DNA of 64,000 nt, taken from the NCBI GenBank assembly GCA_021432605.1, contig MU271143.1, positions 1,745,277 through 1,809,276 on the forward strand, written 5' to 3'. This document shows, one piece after another, positions 43,476 to 55,506 of this stretch. Each line of letters opens with the position of its first letter. Position 1 is the stretch's first letter. Made by a program: the position numbers and the translations under genes. The stretch comes from Coniochaeta sp. PMI_546. Taxonomy: Eukaryota > Ascomycota > Sordariomycetes > Coniochaetales > Coniochaetaceae. A model generated the notes under the pieces. It worked only from the letters and a program-made list of their open reading frames with translations. It searched no databases and was not told the origin of the DNA.

Positions 43476-45158
43476 ATGGCAGACACACCATACAGGATAA
43501 GCGGCCGCTACTCTTCGCAGGATCTCGCCGGCGACAGCACACCTTCTGCCGACGGCAGGAAAAGGAAAAGGAAAAGGAGCACCACGCCCAAGCAGGAGAT
43601 GCGTTTCCCAAAAGTTGCAGACAGGCCGAGGCTCTCGACGCCAGACCCCCGGACTCCGGGCATGCCATCGTCAATTCTTACCGCCGGGGTGACAACAGAC
43701 GGGTCCTCAATTGCCAGCGCCAAAAGTGTAACGAGCGCATTGACAATCCCTGATGAGAAGGATGACGACCACGGCATTGTTAGAGGACTTGCTGTCATGG
43801 ATCCATTTGCGTGTGCACCTGGTTACGGTGGCGAGATGGTCAAGGAATTTGACGACAGTGCCTCGTTCGCAAACGCGCCGGGAACAGGGAGGCATGACGC
43901 CTACGAACTGGTAAAGTCGGTCGAACTGTCCTACGTGCAGACGGTGCCGTCACAGGAAGACACAGAGTGCGACGAGCCAGTTGTGAAGAGGAGGAGGGTT
44001 GATCGTGCTGACCAGCTGTTCACTGTCGAGATTCATGACAAGGTTGCCGAGGTCACGGAGCAGGAAGTCGGACATGAAGCCGCGGAGCATAACGCTGAGA
44101 GGACTGTCAAGGACGTGTATGAGGATGTCGTAGAAGGCCTCGCCCTAAGCACGGGCGAAAACACGGATTTGGAAAGCTCACATACCAGCGACGATACAGA
44201 AGACACTGTCGCGGACGAGGACGAGGACGACCCAGACTACGAGACTAACAGCAACTGGGACCGTCTTGAAGTAGTGAAGGAACGGCTGAAAGAGTACAAC
44301 AAGTTGAGAAAGTCTGTCAAAGGCTACGAGAAGTGGACAAAGGACCAAGCCAGACTCCACAAACTCCTGGCCCTCCGCGGTTGCTGGCCCATGTTTGAGC
44401 ACAGCTGGGCCCTGAACTTCAGCATCCGCAACATATACCCCACAGTTTTTGCCCCAGCCGGAACACGCAAGCGCGTGGCCATTACCTCAAGAACCAACGA
44501 GTTCAGGACCACCAGAGCTCTCGAGGCCATCTTCGATCTGTCACCACTTGTCCATTCTTATCGCCAGTCAGGCATCGAGGAGAAGATTGGCGTCGTCCTG
44601 AAAAAAGCCCTGAAGCGCTATATCAATTGGGCTGTGTACGACGCCGGTGTAGAGGATCGAGTCTATGTCCCGACGCTCGAAGTCTACGATTTCGACCCGA
44701 GACGGTGGGCCGCCAAAGCGAGGACTTCCAAGTCAACCATTATAAAGAAGGAGCCTGTCTCCGAGTGGGACTCTGACGGCGAAGAAGTCGACTCGGACCC
44801 CATATCGGACGAAGTAGAGACGCGTCTCCGGCGCCTGGCCGCCCGACATCGCGCAGAACTAGTCACGCCCGAGACGCGCCACCTGCCGGAATACATGTGG
44901 ACGTACGAGCATGCGCCGCCGCTCCTGTTTGCATTCGTCATACTACAGCACATGGTCATGGTCGTCAGCACGGACCCGTCGCGGCCCGACAACGAGATTA
45001 TCGTGTTTTCCGAGCTGGATATGTCCCTGGCCGATCAGTGGCTCTGGAACGCGCTGGCGATCGCGCTGCCCGTGCACATGGCGCGGGATGCGCTGTGGGA
45101 GCGGAGGGAACGATTTCCGATTGTCGAGCGGATGGAGGTCGATGATCCAGATCGATAA
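43476..45158 (+). CDS. hypothetical nuclear-looking protein, 560 residues
   Basis: I do not recognise this gene. It is a single exon. The N-terminal 250 residues are disordered, with a strong basic nuclear-localisation-like run GRKRKRKRS at 27-35, TP sites nearby (DPRTPG), a second basic patch VVKRRRVDR and a very acidic stretch near VADEDEDDPDY. From about residue 255 the protein looks folded and mostly helical: LEVVKERLKEYNKLRKSVKG, LHKLLALRGCWPMFEHSWAL, FRTTRALEAIFDLSPLVHSY and a C-terminal hydrophobic segment LLFAFVILQHMVMVVS. The tail has SLADQWLWNALAIALPVHMA. A fungal-specific chromatin-associated protein is a guess from charge pattern only. Confidence 0.75.
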   Translation: MADTPYRISGRYSSQDLAGDSTPSADGRKRKRKRSTTPKQEMRFPKVADRPRLSTPDPRTPGMPSSILTAGVTTDGSSIASAKSVTSALTIPDEKDDDHGIVRGLAVMDPFACAPGYGGEMVKEFDDSASFANAPGTGRHDAYELVKSVELSYVQTVPSQEDTECDEPVVKRRRVDRADQLFTVEIHDKVAEVTEQEVGHEAAEHNAERTVKDVYEDVVEGLALSTGENTDLESSHTSDDTEDTVADEDEDDPDYETNSNWDRLEVVKERLKEYNKLRKSVKGYEKWTKDQARLHKLLALRGCWPMFEHSWALNFSIRNIYPTVFAPAGTRKRVAITSRTNEFRTTRALEAIFDLSPLVHSYRQSGIEEKIGVVLKKALKRYINWAVYDAGVEDRVYVPTLEVYDFDPRRWAAKARTSKSTIIKKEPVSEWDSDGEEVDSDPISDEVETRLRRLAARHRAELVTPETRHLPEYMWTYEHAPPLLFAFVILQHMVMVVSTDPSRPDNEIIVFSELDMSLADQWLWNALAIALPVHMARDALWERRERFPIVERMEVDDPDR

Positions 45159-47941
45159 AAGGCTTACGGGATATGACGTGCTTGTTTGTGGCCTTTATAT
45201 GCGATTCCACTCTTATTAGCCCACGGTGAATCAAGACGGCCACTGTTTATATACCACATGATTTGTCCGGCTCCAGTGCCAGGTAAATCCATGGGAACAC
45301 TACTTCGATATGCGACAAGTCTAAGACAAGCAGGGCACCGGCGACGGACCAAAGTTGCCAGGGTGGTTGCAAAATTTCTACGCGGTCCAACATGTGAAGG
45401 TAGCAGAGAGATGTTTCTTCTGTCGATTGCATTGTCTTCTGTTTATCATGGTCATATGTAGAGAGTCTCGTTGCCACCAGGATGTACGATACATAATGAC
45501 ATCAGTTCTACAAAAATGTTGATTATATCCGCGTCTCTCTGGAAGGGAAACAAGGTCCGAAGCTGGGTACACATATGCCTACCTGAACCAGGAGCGCAAA
45601 ACGTCGTCCCTTACGTACTTCAGAAACCATGATTCACGCATCCTACCTCGTCTCACGGCATTTCTACTAACTTGTCGGATGTAAGATATGAAATCTCTTG
45701 CGCCAACTCTCTGATTGACACTCATATAGTAAGTAATGTAGAATCCATGTTCCACTGAGCCACCCCGATCATATAAACAGCGCTTTCAAGTTCTCGACAT
45801 ATCACTCAGTCCTGGGTTGTAAGTTGCCAGACTAAACCTGAATGATAGTATGTATGGAGTTAGACCTAGACCTAGTCGTGGTCTGAATCGTTGCAGTACT
45901 TGTAAACCATGCCTCAAGGCACATTCTATGTCTTGTGGTACGGTAAGCAGGAACAGTAATAATCAAGGCGAAAGGGTGCTTTGCTTCTAGTCTGCTTTAG
46001 GTGAACCTCAATCTTACAATGAGAATTATGCTGTGTAGCTACTCTACCATGATTCGTGAACGACTACATGATCACATGTACGCTGACGATGTACATCATG
46101 TTCTGTTGCTCTGGATATGGATGCTCACCACTTTATACAAGGACGCCGAGAATAACAACATCGTATTACGGCTATAATGAACACTGGTCGATCAACATCT
46201 TGGACTAGGAAACGGGATTAGTGACGCCAGTTAGTTTCGGTTCTCAAGTAAACATAATGTTTGCGGATCAAGGACGACAGTCCCAGTCAAAGCATTAGAA
46301 ACTCAATTGTAACACTCTCGGTGTGTCAGCCTTGTAATTTTAGAGCGTATTTCTCTTCTATCTGAACTGGATGCTAACCTACCAAATGGACCTTCTATCG
46401 ACGACATACTGACCCTAGAATAGATGCCTTGCTATCCGTTCGCAGTTGTGCTCACTTTGGGCAGGGTATGTTGAAAACTCAATCACCAACGCACAAAGCA
46501 GACACCAGGTTTAAGCCGTCCGGCTACATTTCTGCTCGTCCGATAAAGTTATTTCCAACCGAGATAAATCGGATTTGAGCCAGGCTGTTGTAAGCGATAG
46601 GGTTGCGAAATTCCCACCTGATTCTGCATGTAACTGTCCATGTTATCGTCATCTGACTCCAAATGTCGAATATCGTCTCAATATATCTGTGGATTCCCTT
46701 GGACACGAAGACTCCGGGTTGGTTATATGACTACGTAGATGACTTTGAACCTTTTAGGTTTCAGTTCGTTTCTCGCAATACTGCGGCTTCTAGCGCGACT
46801 ACACACGTTAAGAGTCTTGGAAACATGTAACACGGGGGAACGGGTTCACCACAAGTAGCCGTGACGATTCTCGTATATCTTGTGAAGAATATATTCAAGC
46901 GACTCAGGATGGCTGCGTAAGTTACCCTGATCTGATCCTTACTTTCAATTTGGACGATTATTGCCTGATCTCAGTCCAGCTTTGCTGCCGTTCAACAGCC
47001 CCGTGGTAGTAAAATATTCGCGCCAATGGGTTCTTGAACTCTTATGGAAGCTCAATCCTAAGCCACGACCATTTCGGACTGAACTACCAAGGATAAACTG
47101 AATCTATCAAAGACGAAGCTGAGAAAGAGTGGGATGGCCCAGGACTAGACCCATCGACCCCCATAGTATGGTAATGAGGAAAGGACTTGTTTCGAGGTTG
47201 GCGGTGCATATGCAGCCGTTAAGATTCTGGCCAACCACAGTCGCTTTTGAACCAAAGCTGCTACCAACACCGATTTTTGACATTGATCCTTGATCGCGAG
47301 CCTGGTGTTTTCTTCCTTGCCTTCGCAGTTGTTCTTCGCACCACCTCCCCCTCGTCACGAATTCAAAAGCTGGGACCAGTTTGTCGTTCAAAGCCTGAGG
47401 GGAGGGTAGACATACTGGAACATGCAGGTGTGATCGTCAACGAGGCTGCTGCCCAAGTATCGCCATAGTACGGCACCACGACTCGTTTGCATGCAGGAAG
47501 GACCGGTTGCTTTTGTGTCCGGTTCTGGGTTGTAGACTACATTTGATCCTTGATATACAAGCAAACGAGCCGATCAAGAACATTTTCAGCGCTGCCCGTG
47601 CAACGTCAACGCATGCCACCCGCTGTGGCCCAGCTGCGACCCAGCTTACAGCACGATGCATGTAAGCGCCGGCGGACAGGTACCCTGGAGATCTTTGTTG
47701 GGTCCCAGAGCTCGTTGTTCGAGACGACCACAAAGGCAACCGTACTGCGACCACATTAGGAACCATTACGGAGAAGGTTAGAGTCTTAGCAGTCAAGTCG
47801 GACTCCTTCGGGGAAAGCTTTGCTTACGGCATTAGACTTATTTTAAGCATATATCGCCCCCTTCTTTCCATTCATGTTGTAACTGTTTGGGTCAGGCCAT
47901 GGATCGGGCACTTGCGTCACCTGAAGTTTGGAACTCGAACG
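45159..47941. other. gene-poor stretch, 2.8 kb
   Basis: No frame of 60 codons or more exists over most of 45573-46523, and the few later ones lack protein character. Base composition is visibly lower in G+C than the genes (one sampled line at 46021 is 40% GC). It could be long regulatory sequence or a decayed element, but no terminal repeats, transposase remnant or strong RIP-like AT bias is evident. Confidence 0.5.
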
Positions 47942-49317
47942 ATGCCCGACCCATATAGCACCTTTGGCCTCACTTGTCCCAGTGGAGGCTCGTTCTACAT
48001 CTGCCAGAACAACACGACCGAGTTTATCGGGTGCTGTACCATAAATCCATGCCGCGACGGATCTGGATCTTGCCCCCATCCATATCTGCGGAATGCGTCA
48101 TTCTCAGCAGATAGCTACGAGGGTCTGAAGCCACAAGACTGCGCCGAGGAAACAGGGCAATGGTACACCTGCAAATACAACAAGCCTCCCTTCTTGGGCT
48201 GCTGTGCCAGCAACCCGTGTGCTTCGATGGCTTGCCCGGCAGGAGATCTCGTGCCGGCCAAGCTTAGCGGAGCTTCCGACCTGAGGGATGTCTTCTTGAC
48301 GATTGTAGCCAACGCTACAGCCTCCCACAGTTCGACAGGTACAGGTATACCAAGTGGCAGCAGCGGTGCCGTATTGTCGACGGTGACTATCGTTGGAATA
48401 ACGGTCAGCGTTGTTATCGTCGTTTTGGTCCTGATTGGAGGCTGCGTTTTCGTATTCAAACGTGGATGGCATGCCGGAAAAAGACAAGAAAGGGGTTCTG
48501 CTACCCGTTTTCTAGACTCTCCACCTTCTGGACGATTCATGAGTCCGGTGTTGAGTCCACCTTTTACCCCTTATCGAGGCAAGTGACGCTCTGACTAGGT
48601 CATCTCGACACTCCTTGCTAATACCTTCAAACAGATTCTCAAGCCTACGCTACGCATGGCAACACGATTGGGCTGGCATCGCCACCGCTATTTTCTGCTC
48701 AGTCTCCCGCGCCGAGCAATTATCCATTTATCGCGTACTATGGTAGCACTGCAGGAGATCCGCTCGTGCCCGCGCTCGCAGGCCATGTTCGCCATCCTTC
48801 CTCCATGTCGGAACTAGGCACTCAAGCGCCAAGGATACAGGAGCTTGAGACGGACCATAACTCACAGGAGTTTGCACGACACGAGCTAGCTGCAGAAAGT
48901 GGCTCGCCGACGCCTCCCTCTCGTGGACCCAATCGACATGAAGAGCTGCCAAGATCGACACTGAGGACATTGACATCTCGTCAGCCCGTGCGGAGCGATA
49001 CTTCAGCAAGGAGGCTCTCGAGGACACCGGCAGCTCGAACTAGGCAGTCCAGCATGAATAAAGCGCTGCCAAGGGCACCGCCGAGGACACCGCCTCCTGT
49101 GGTAGTGAGCCCAGAGACTTCGCCGATTCTGGTATCACGATTCTCTGCGTCAAGGCGCAACGCTTTGAAGGGGCTCAACATACTTGACGGCCCTACAGCA
49201 TTGTTCGGTGAATCGTCACCAGCGGGAAGAGAGAGTGCGTTCTTGCTCTCGCCAGAGACGCCGGGACGACCGAGTGGCAGTTCTGTGTATAGTGACTTCA
49301 AGTATGTTCAGCGGTGA
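47942..49317 (+). CDS. cysteine-rich single-pass membrane protein, unknown function
   Basis: Two exons, 47942-48578 and 48635-49317, give 439 residues. The intron uses a GC donor (GCAAGT) and an ACAG acceptor, with GCTAAT as branch; no nearby GT donor keeps frame. The first 100 residues have 12 Cys in two copies of one module: FYICQNNTTEFIGCCTINPC (18-37) and WYTCKYNKPPFLGCCASNPC (74-93). A Ser/Thr/Gly linker leads to one membrane helix at about 144-172 followed by a KR stop-transfer signal. The 265-residue tail is Ser/Pro/Arg-rich and disordered (RAPPRTPPPVVVSPETSPI). There is no cleavable signal peptide, so the Cys domain is probably N-out. Similar proteins are widespread in Pezizomycotina without known function; a surface sensor is plausible. 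Confidence 0.8.
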
Positions 49318-49489
49318 CAACCCATGGAAGGTTTTGCGGTATACCCAAGCTATTGCGCGTTTTATGGAACCGATATATCACGACTCTGATACGACTATCC
49401 TTTTTGACTTTAGCGTCCATCTCCCACGCAAATCGTGGAACACACCAAACAACCAGTTCCTTTCACAACGTCGCAGTTTACCGCTGCTA

Positions 49490-50750
49490 CTACGTGCTGG
49501 TGACATTTGTGGTCTGAATAGCCTTCAGAAAAGCATCATATGCCGGCTTCTTGTTGTAGTTGTTGTCCCACAGGAGCGCGCCTCCTTCGCCGGAGAAGGT
49601 CTGTGGAACCCATGAGTACTTGTCCGAGATACCCTGTAAACAAGAGTTAGCTCCATATTTCCCGGTCAGAGCAGAAGGCACTCAAGTATACCCAGATCGT
49701 AATGCCCACACACCGCGGCACAGCCAAGCACGAAGCAGCTACGCGAGCCCAGCAGTCGGCGGCGACCTGCGACTTCGCCGGGGTAACGGGCGTGTTCATC
49801 CTGATATCGACCTCGGTGTATGCCACATCCAAGCCAAGATCAGTAAACGCCCGCAGGCTCCCCTCAAGCACATCCTGTGACGGAGTGGGCGTCGATTGCG
49901 TGCCCGTCTTCTCGGTCACGAGATGGCCCTGGAACCCGACACCATCGATCTTCACGCCCCACGACTGAACCAGCTTAGCAATCCGTACGGCACCCTTGGT
50001 CTTGGCCGAATCGGCGCCATACTCGAGGTTGTAGTCGTTGTAATACAACTTCGCGGCCGGGTCTGCGGCAGCGGCGGTGCGGAAGGCGATCGGGATGTAC
50101 GACTCGCCGATGACGCGAAGGAAGACGTTGTCGCGGTACGTGCCGTCCTCGTTGAGCGCCTCGTTGACCACGTCCCAGTGCGTGCACTTACCCTTGTACC
50201 GGCCCATGACGGTGTTGATGTGGTTCGTCATGACGCTGATGAGGGTCGCGTTGTTGAAGTTGCTGTTGCTGACCCAGTTTGGAAGTTGGCTGTACCAAAC
50301 AAGAGTATGGCAACGCACCTAAATCCATGGTTAATACGAAGGGTACATATCTCCCTGTATAACTTCGACACCAGGACTCACCTGCTTGCTGTTCTGGGTG
50401 GCAAAGTTCATGACCTGGTCTGCGCCTCCGAAGGAGAACGAGCCGCGGTTGGGCTCGGTAGCATCCCATTTCATGGCGTTCTCAGGCGTGATGGACCCGA
50501 ACTCGTTTTTGTTCTTGATGATGTTCGACTCTGAAGTATCGCTGCGGATTGTGAGGGAAGTGCCAATGTACTGGCGTCCTCTGGCAACCATCGCGGCATT
50601 CAGTCCGGTGGATTGACGGGAGTCGAGGCTAGATCAGGGTGAGTCTGACAGAACGATATCGATCGAACCCGAGGCTACTTACACCACGGGGTTTGCCGCC
50701 GTGAGGCCATCCAATGCCAGAGCGGCAGCAGTGAAAGTCGTGAAACGCAT
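49490..50750 (-). CDS. endo-1,4-beta-xylanase, glycoside hydrolase family 10, secreted
   Basis: Four exons, 50750-50683, 50628-50382, 50318-49692 and 49633-49490, give 361 residues. The start [20 protein letters not shown] is a secretion signal. The GH10 barrel is complete: [46 protein letters not shown] with acid/base E158, and [11 protein letters not shown] with nucleophile E274, then [14 protein letters not shown]. There is no carbohydrate-binding module. The enzyme cuts xylan backbones in plant cell walls outside the cell. A CTAGCC (GGCTAG on the coding strand, an XlnR-type core) lies about 135 bp upstream of the ATG; its use is unproven. It converges with the Cys-rich membrane gene. Confidence 0.96.
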
Positions 50751-52821
50751 AGTGACCGAGCTGTCAGAGAACGGGGTTCAGATGCGGCTGAGCGAGGAGC
50801 CATTGATTGACCCCAGCTCATGATATACTTCTTCGTCAACTCTTTCCGGGTGAGCGAAGATCTGGATAGCACCCAGACGCCCCTAGCCCTTTAAGCTTGC
50901 AATTTGGCATATTGCAAATAGCCGGCTTGGGTAGAAAATGAGGTTTGGAGAGAGAGGGTGACTAGCTATCCCAGCCTATCCACGGAACCCGTCATGCCTC
51001 CGATGCTATGTTACGTACCGCGGCTGCGGGACCGGGAAACGATCATGGTGTTTTGCTGCTGCGATTGTCTTTCAAAATCGGAGCTGGACACGAGTTAGAT
51101 GGAATAGAGAGGGGTCATATGGCTTGAAGATATTAAACCACACGGTTCAAGGATGCCCACGGGCTTGGATAAATGGTCAGGATAAATCGAAATAAAGTAC
51201 CAAGTTGGAGATTTGGAGAGCAGGGAGACTTCTGTAACGAAAGTACACGATCGCCCTACGCGTTCGAGCTCGGGGACGTGTTACTTCACGATGGGTGTTC
51301 ATTCGGCGGGTATAGTCTCGGATTTGCCAGACACAGTCTCTGGGAGAGCACTCAGTAGGAGTCCAACATGTGGCTCTCAGCCTCCCTGCAAATCCATTCG
51401 GCTTTGATCTAACCGTCTCTGTACGTTTGCCAGGACAGGTCCACGTAGTCTGCCTCGTCGTTTTTCAGCACATTGTAAATTGCAATGCGCAGGTGTGCAG
51501 TGCTTGTAGGGACCGCAGTCACAGATACAGGCTGTAGCAAGCTTAGGACGTGCGCGTTTGGTATAGAGATCAAGAAGCCTAACTGCACCTCCATGTATTG
51601 CATCGTGTTTGCAGTATAAGCCTGTTACGCACATTACCATGCCTGACCTAGCGGACCTCCCATTCATCGGCCACGACGGTCGGTAAGAACAGAGGACTTA
51701 ACGTGATAGAATCCAACTGATCAACTGGGAAGAGATCGATTACCTCGCTGTAAAGCTATTTGGGCGGCTGACGGACTAGGTGGGGGATTGCCAGGCAAGG
51801 CTAAGCAAATTACATCTTTTGCTACATAGCTTTGTTCCTCCGAACCGTACCATATTGCAAGAAGATCACCAGCAGGTGGTATTTGGAAGCGGTCTATGTC
51901 TGAACGACTCCAAGGGACAGAGGTCAATCCCCAAGCCAAGATCGTCGCTGAAAGGTCAAGTGTTTGCCAAGCATCAGCGCGAGCCGATAACAGTACTTTG
52001 AGCGGAGGTAGTGGTACCAATGCAGATCTGGAAGCTCTAATTTGAACAAGAGGGAGTCGAGGCCACCACCGACGCTTCGATAGTCGAGCGTCTGCACTCA
52101 CAGTATTTGGGACGATTCGACTGGTAACGAGGCTGATTCCACCGACGTGACACGAGACAGCCTTGTGTGGATGGCTCATTCCGATAATTGTGGCGTTAGG
52201 GGCGACCTGGACATAATTGGTAACAAAAGCATGAACAACACGTGAAGGTCTTATCGGAGGATTAGATCCGCCACCACGGTTGGCTGTTCCACATTTGGGT
52301 GCTTTCCCCAGAAACTCGGCTGGCGATCTCTCGGCGTGGCCGTTCTGGCCTATTCAGCCTTTGGGCTTGGTTCATCATGAGGCCGTCGATCAACCTGGCA
52401 TGGCGGCGTGTACCGCCGCTTGATTCGTGCCGGATCGCCCACCGCACCCCTTGCTTTTCCGTGTGGGTTGCGGGCTGTCCCAGATTTGTTTTTTTTCCAA
52501 GATTGAAACATTCCACATGATCAATGATGATTCGCTTGAATTGTTGCTTGCGACGACGGAGGCTTGACGCAAGAGTTTTGGCCTCCTCGAAGTGAGATTT
52601 GCGCAGCAGCTGCGCAGGTGGTTGGCCCTACTTAAAGACTGGAAATGTCCGAACAGCGCAGTGTTTGGCTGATGATGAAATGAAACAACACCCTTATATT
52701 CAGATGTTGGGACGAATGATTGGCGCTACACTTGTGGGAAATATCCGCAAAGCCATCACTGCTGCTCTTTGCGCCAGGGTTATCAAACCGAACTGCAGTC
52801 GCCCTGTTCATGTATGCGTAC

Positions 52822-52831
52822 TACACGTGTA
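52822..52831. repeat. palindrome TACACGTGTA, copy 1
   Basis: Sits in the 12-base palindrome CTACACGTGTAG (52821-52832). It has a CACGTG E-box core. Confidence 0.5.
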
Positions 52832-54115
52832 GCAGTAAACCAGTATAACATAATTACAGCACCGCGGAGGAGCTAGCGGGTCCACGGCTCCGGCCAATCC
52901 CCTCCAGAAGTGACCACATGCTATCATCGGCGATCGTGGCTTTTGTTCGCTGGTTTGACTCCCGTCAAGGGCTCCCGTGCCAGAGAAGCACGCTCGCGTT
53001 AGCCACACGAGACGGCCGTCCTCAGTCTGTTGCGACTTGTTCGACGTGCTGAGACGTCCAGTCTTTGTGTTGGCACTGTTGCACGAACGGGCTGCAAGAC
53101 ACTCCTATCCCCGTCAACTACTTGTAGGAGGGCAGCCGAGATATGTATGCGCGTTGTGTGCGCGGAGGGTGGGATCACAAATCCACCACCGACGTGTCTC
53201 AGTCTGACAGGTACTGGGGTTCCGCGTCTCTTCACTCCCGCATGCTGCAGATGTAGGCTACTGGCTAGTATGTCTATAGCTGTGCGTATCGCCGTTGAGG
53301 GCGTGCAGGCAGGGCATTTACGTGTATGCCGTGGTATGTGACCGCCTCAAGCCGGCAGAGTCGATGAAAAAGTCCGCAATAGTACAACTACATACACCGT
53401 ACTGTGGGAGAGGAGATATCTTCTTGTCCTTGGCTGGCCATTAGCATCTGCGAGAAGACATCAACGGGGCATCTGGAGCACTTTGGCTATGACGCCAGTG
53501 CTGCGAATGCACGGACTTTTCCTGACATTGAATCCCAGCTGGGTGGCCCATCGAGCCCTACCTTATCTTCATTGTACCCTCCATGACATAATTGTGGGCT
53601 CTGAAAGCACTGAGCAAGGAACGACGCGCCGTTTACCTGACGTACTGTAGCAGTGAGCATCAGCTTGCGGGGACCGTAACTCCTGGCCCGCAGGTCGACA
53701 TACTGCGCACCTTACGTACCACCCATTTCAATGACTCCCGTCCGTCTGAAGCTTTAGAACGGGTGAGGTTATGCTGCTCAGGATACTACGTGTATTATAA
53801 TACAGTAACTGTGGTAGGAACCTGTGGTCGAAAATAGACCCCACCATGAGCGGATTTTATGCACCATTGCTGGCGGATACGAGGCAGAGGCACCTGTCCA
53901 GCGACTCCAGCGACTCCAGCCTCCATCGAGTGGATTCTGTACGACGCGCAACGCCAATAGGCTTCCGTCCTATGTCCTCACACACAGGTATGAGACCTCA
54001 TACAATCTCGTCTGGGTTTGTAGTTGACAAGCGCAGGATGAAACAAATCATGGGGAGATCGGTTGGCGGATCGAATCTCTGGCTGATAAGTGTCCAATTC
54101 TTGGGGAATATACAC

Positions 54116-54125
54116 TACACGTGTA
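54116..54125. repeat. palindrome TACACGTGTA, copy 2
   Basis: Context is CTACACGTGTAA. Same E-box-centred 10-base core as the other copies. Confidence 0.5.
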
Positions 54126-54796
54126 AGTGTACCGGTACACTGTAGAGGGAGATTGAAGAGCAAAGGGAGGGAAAATGTTCGCCGCCCTGGGCAGAAGCCA
54201 TGTTGCGCCTTGTGGATCCCTAGCGGCGGTACATACCGCTGACGGGTCTGCCGAAAGTTGGAGGACCCTTGTCCGCCATGATCAAGAATGTAGCTATACA
54301 ACATGATACGTTTGCGGAGGTACCTTGCAGCTGGGCACTAATTGTGCCTTACAGCAGACATGCGTCTTTTATGTGTACCTTAACAGCGTTTGCCACCAGT
54401 CCTTCGACGGCGAACTGACCCAAGGACCATAACATGGGGCAACATTCTCACGATAGACGTAATGGTCTCTACTGCATAGTACACATTTCCTCCAAGGTAC
54501 GTAGTAATCTGTGTTTGAGTCAAATAATTAACGATGAAAACAAATGCTTCCAACCTGACTCCTGCTACTGCGATGAGTTACTGAGAGGAGATTTGCGGTG
54601 ACACACACCACGTTCCTGACCCGAATCCAGACGTGCATCGACACGTGTGGGCTGTGGACGGGAGGCATCAGGTACGCGCATCAATGCTGCCCTCGCGTAC
54701 TGTACAAGAGGCTTGACGAGGACCAATGTGTCTTGGCAGCTTTAGCGTCTGAGCGTCCTAGCGTCTTTGAGGTTGAGGCAGTTCTCGGTTCCGTTC

Positions 54797-54806
54797 TACA
54801 CGTGTA
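54797..54806. repeat. palindrome TACACGTGTA, copy 3
   Basis: Context is CTACACGTGTAG (54796-54807), identical over 12 bases to copy 1. It lies about 700 bp upstream of the 815-residue orphan. Confidence 0.5.
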
Positions 54807-55506
54807 GTTTGGTGGGCTCAAGAGTCTCATGGGTCAGTGGCTCCTGCCAATGCCTGCGTCCAAACAACTGCACGTATGAGGTCGGACCTGCCCCGTTTCT
54901 GCCAGCCTTTTCCAGACATGGGATCCTCCATCTGCCCCGTTCAACCACGGCACCCTTCTTTCTCCCTTCCAAACCTGCCAACAATTTTTCTTTTGGGAGG
55001 ACAGGGTCATTTGGGCGATCGTCACTGTTTCGTCAATTGAAAACGTCAAAATCTCCTTTCATCACACTTCCAGGCTGCCCGATTCGAAGCTGCCCGGTTT
55101 GTCCCAGTCCGCGTATCGATTTTTGGTAGCGAATCGCAAGGGCGCCGCCACCGTCCAAAAACGCTCTGCCTGCCCAGCTGGACCCTGCGGTTTTTCAATC
55201 CGCCACCCCGCTGTAACACTCGGATCCATCCTCCACATCCTTTACCTTTAAGCCCTGCGTTACCTCTGCGGCTTTACAACTTGCCACCGTCAGGGCACCA
55301 CGATTGCCTTGTTGGTTATACACTACCACCATCACTAGAACAGACTGTGTCCCTTGGCAGCCCGCAGCTCAAGAGATACGAACGCCATGAAGTACTCCAT
55401 TGTGTCACGGTCAAGATCAGCTTCCGATATCCAAAACGACTCCTACGCATCACTTCAGTCCTACTCATAGTCTCCGGGCTGGCACGGGATAGTACAGTCT
55501 GCCAGT

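Larger units (their letters stand above)
50751..55506. other. gene-poor stretch, 4.8 kb
   Basis: No convincing gene. The longest frames (51721-52179 minus, 152 codons; 54767-55129 plus, 120 codons) have no domain and look like chance. The stretch holds three of the four TACACGTGTA palindromes (52822, 54116 and 54797). The last 350 bp are a pyrimidine-rich promoter and leader for the next gene. I see no transposon ends. Confidence 0.5.

Noticed and set aside
45159-47941. Strongly RIP-mutated transposon
   Set aside because: AT content is only moderately raised and no transposase-like frame, terminal repeat or target duplication is visible.
51721-52179. 152-codon minus-strand frame in the long gene-poor stretch
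   Set aside because: No domain, no membrane or signal pattern, and chance length is plausible in this composition.
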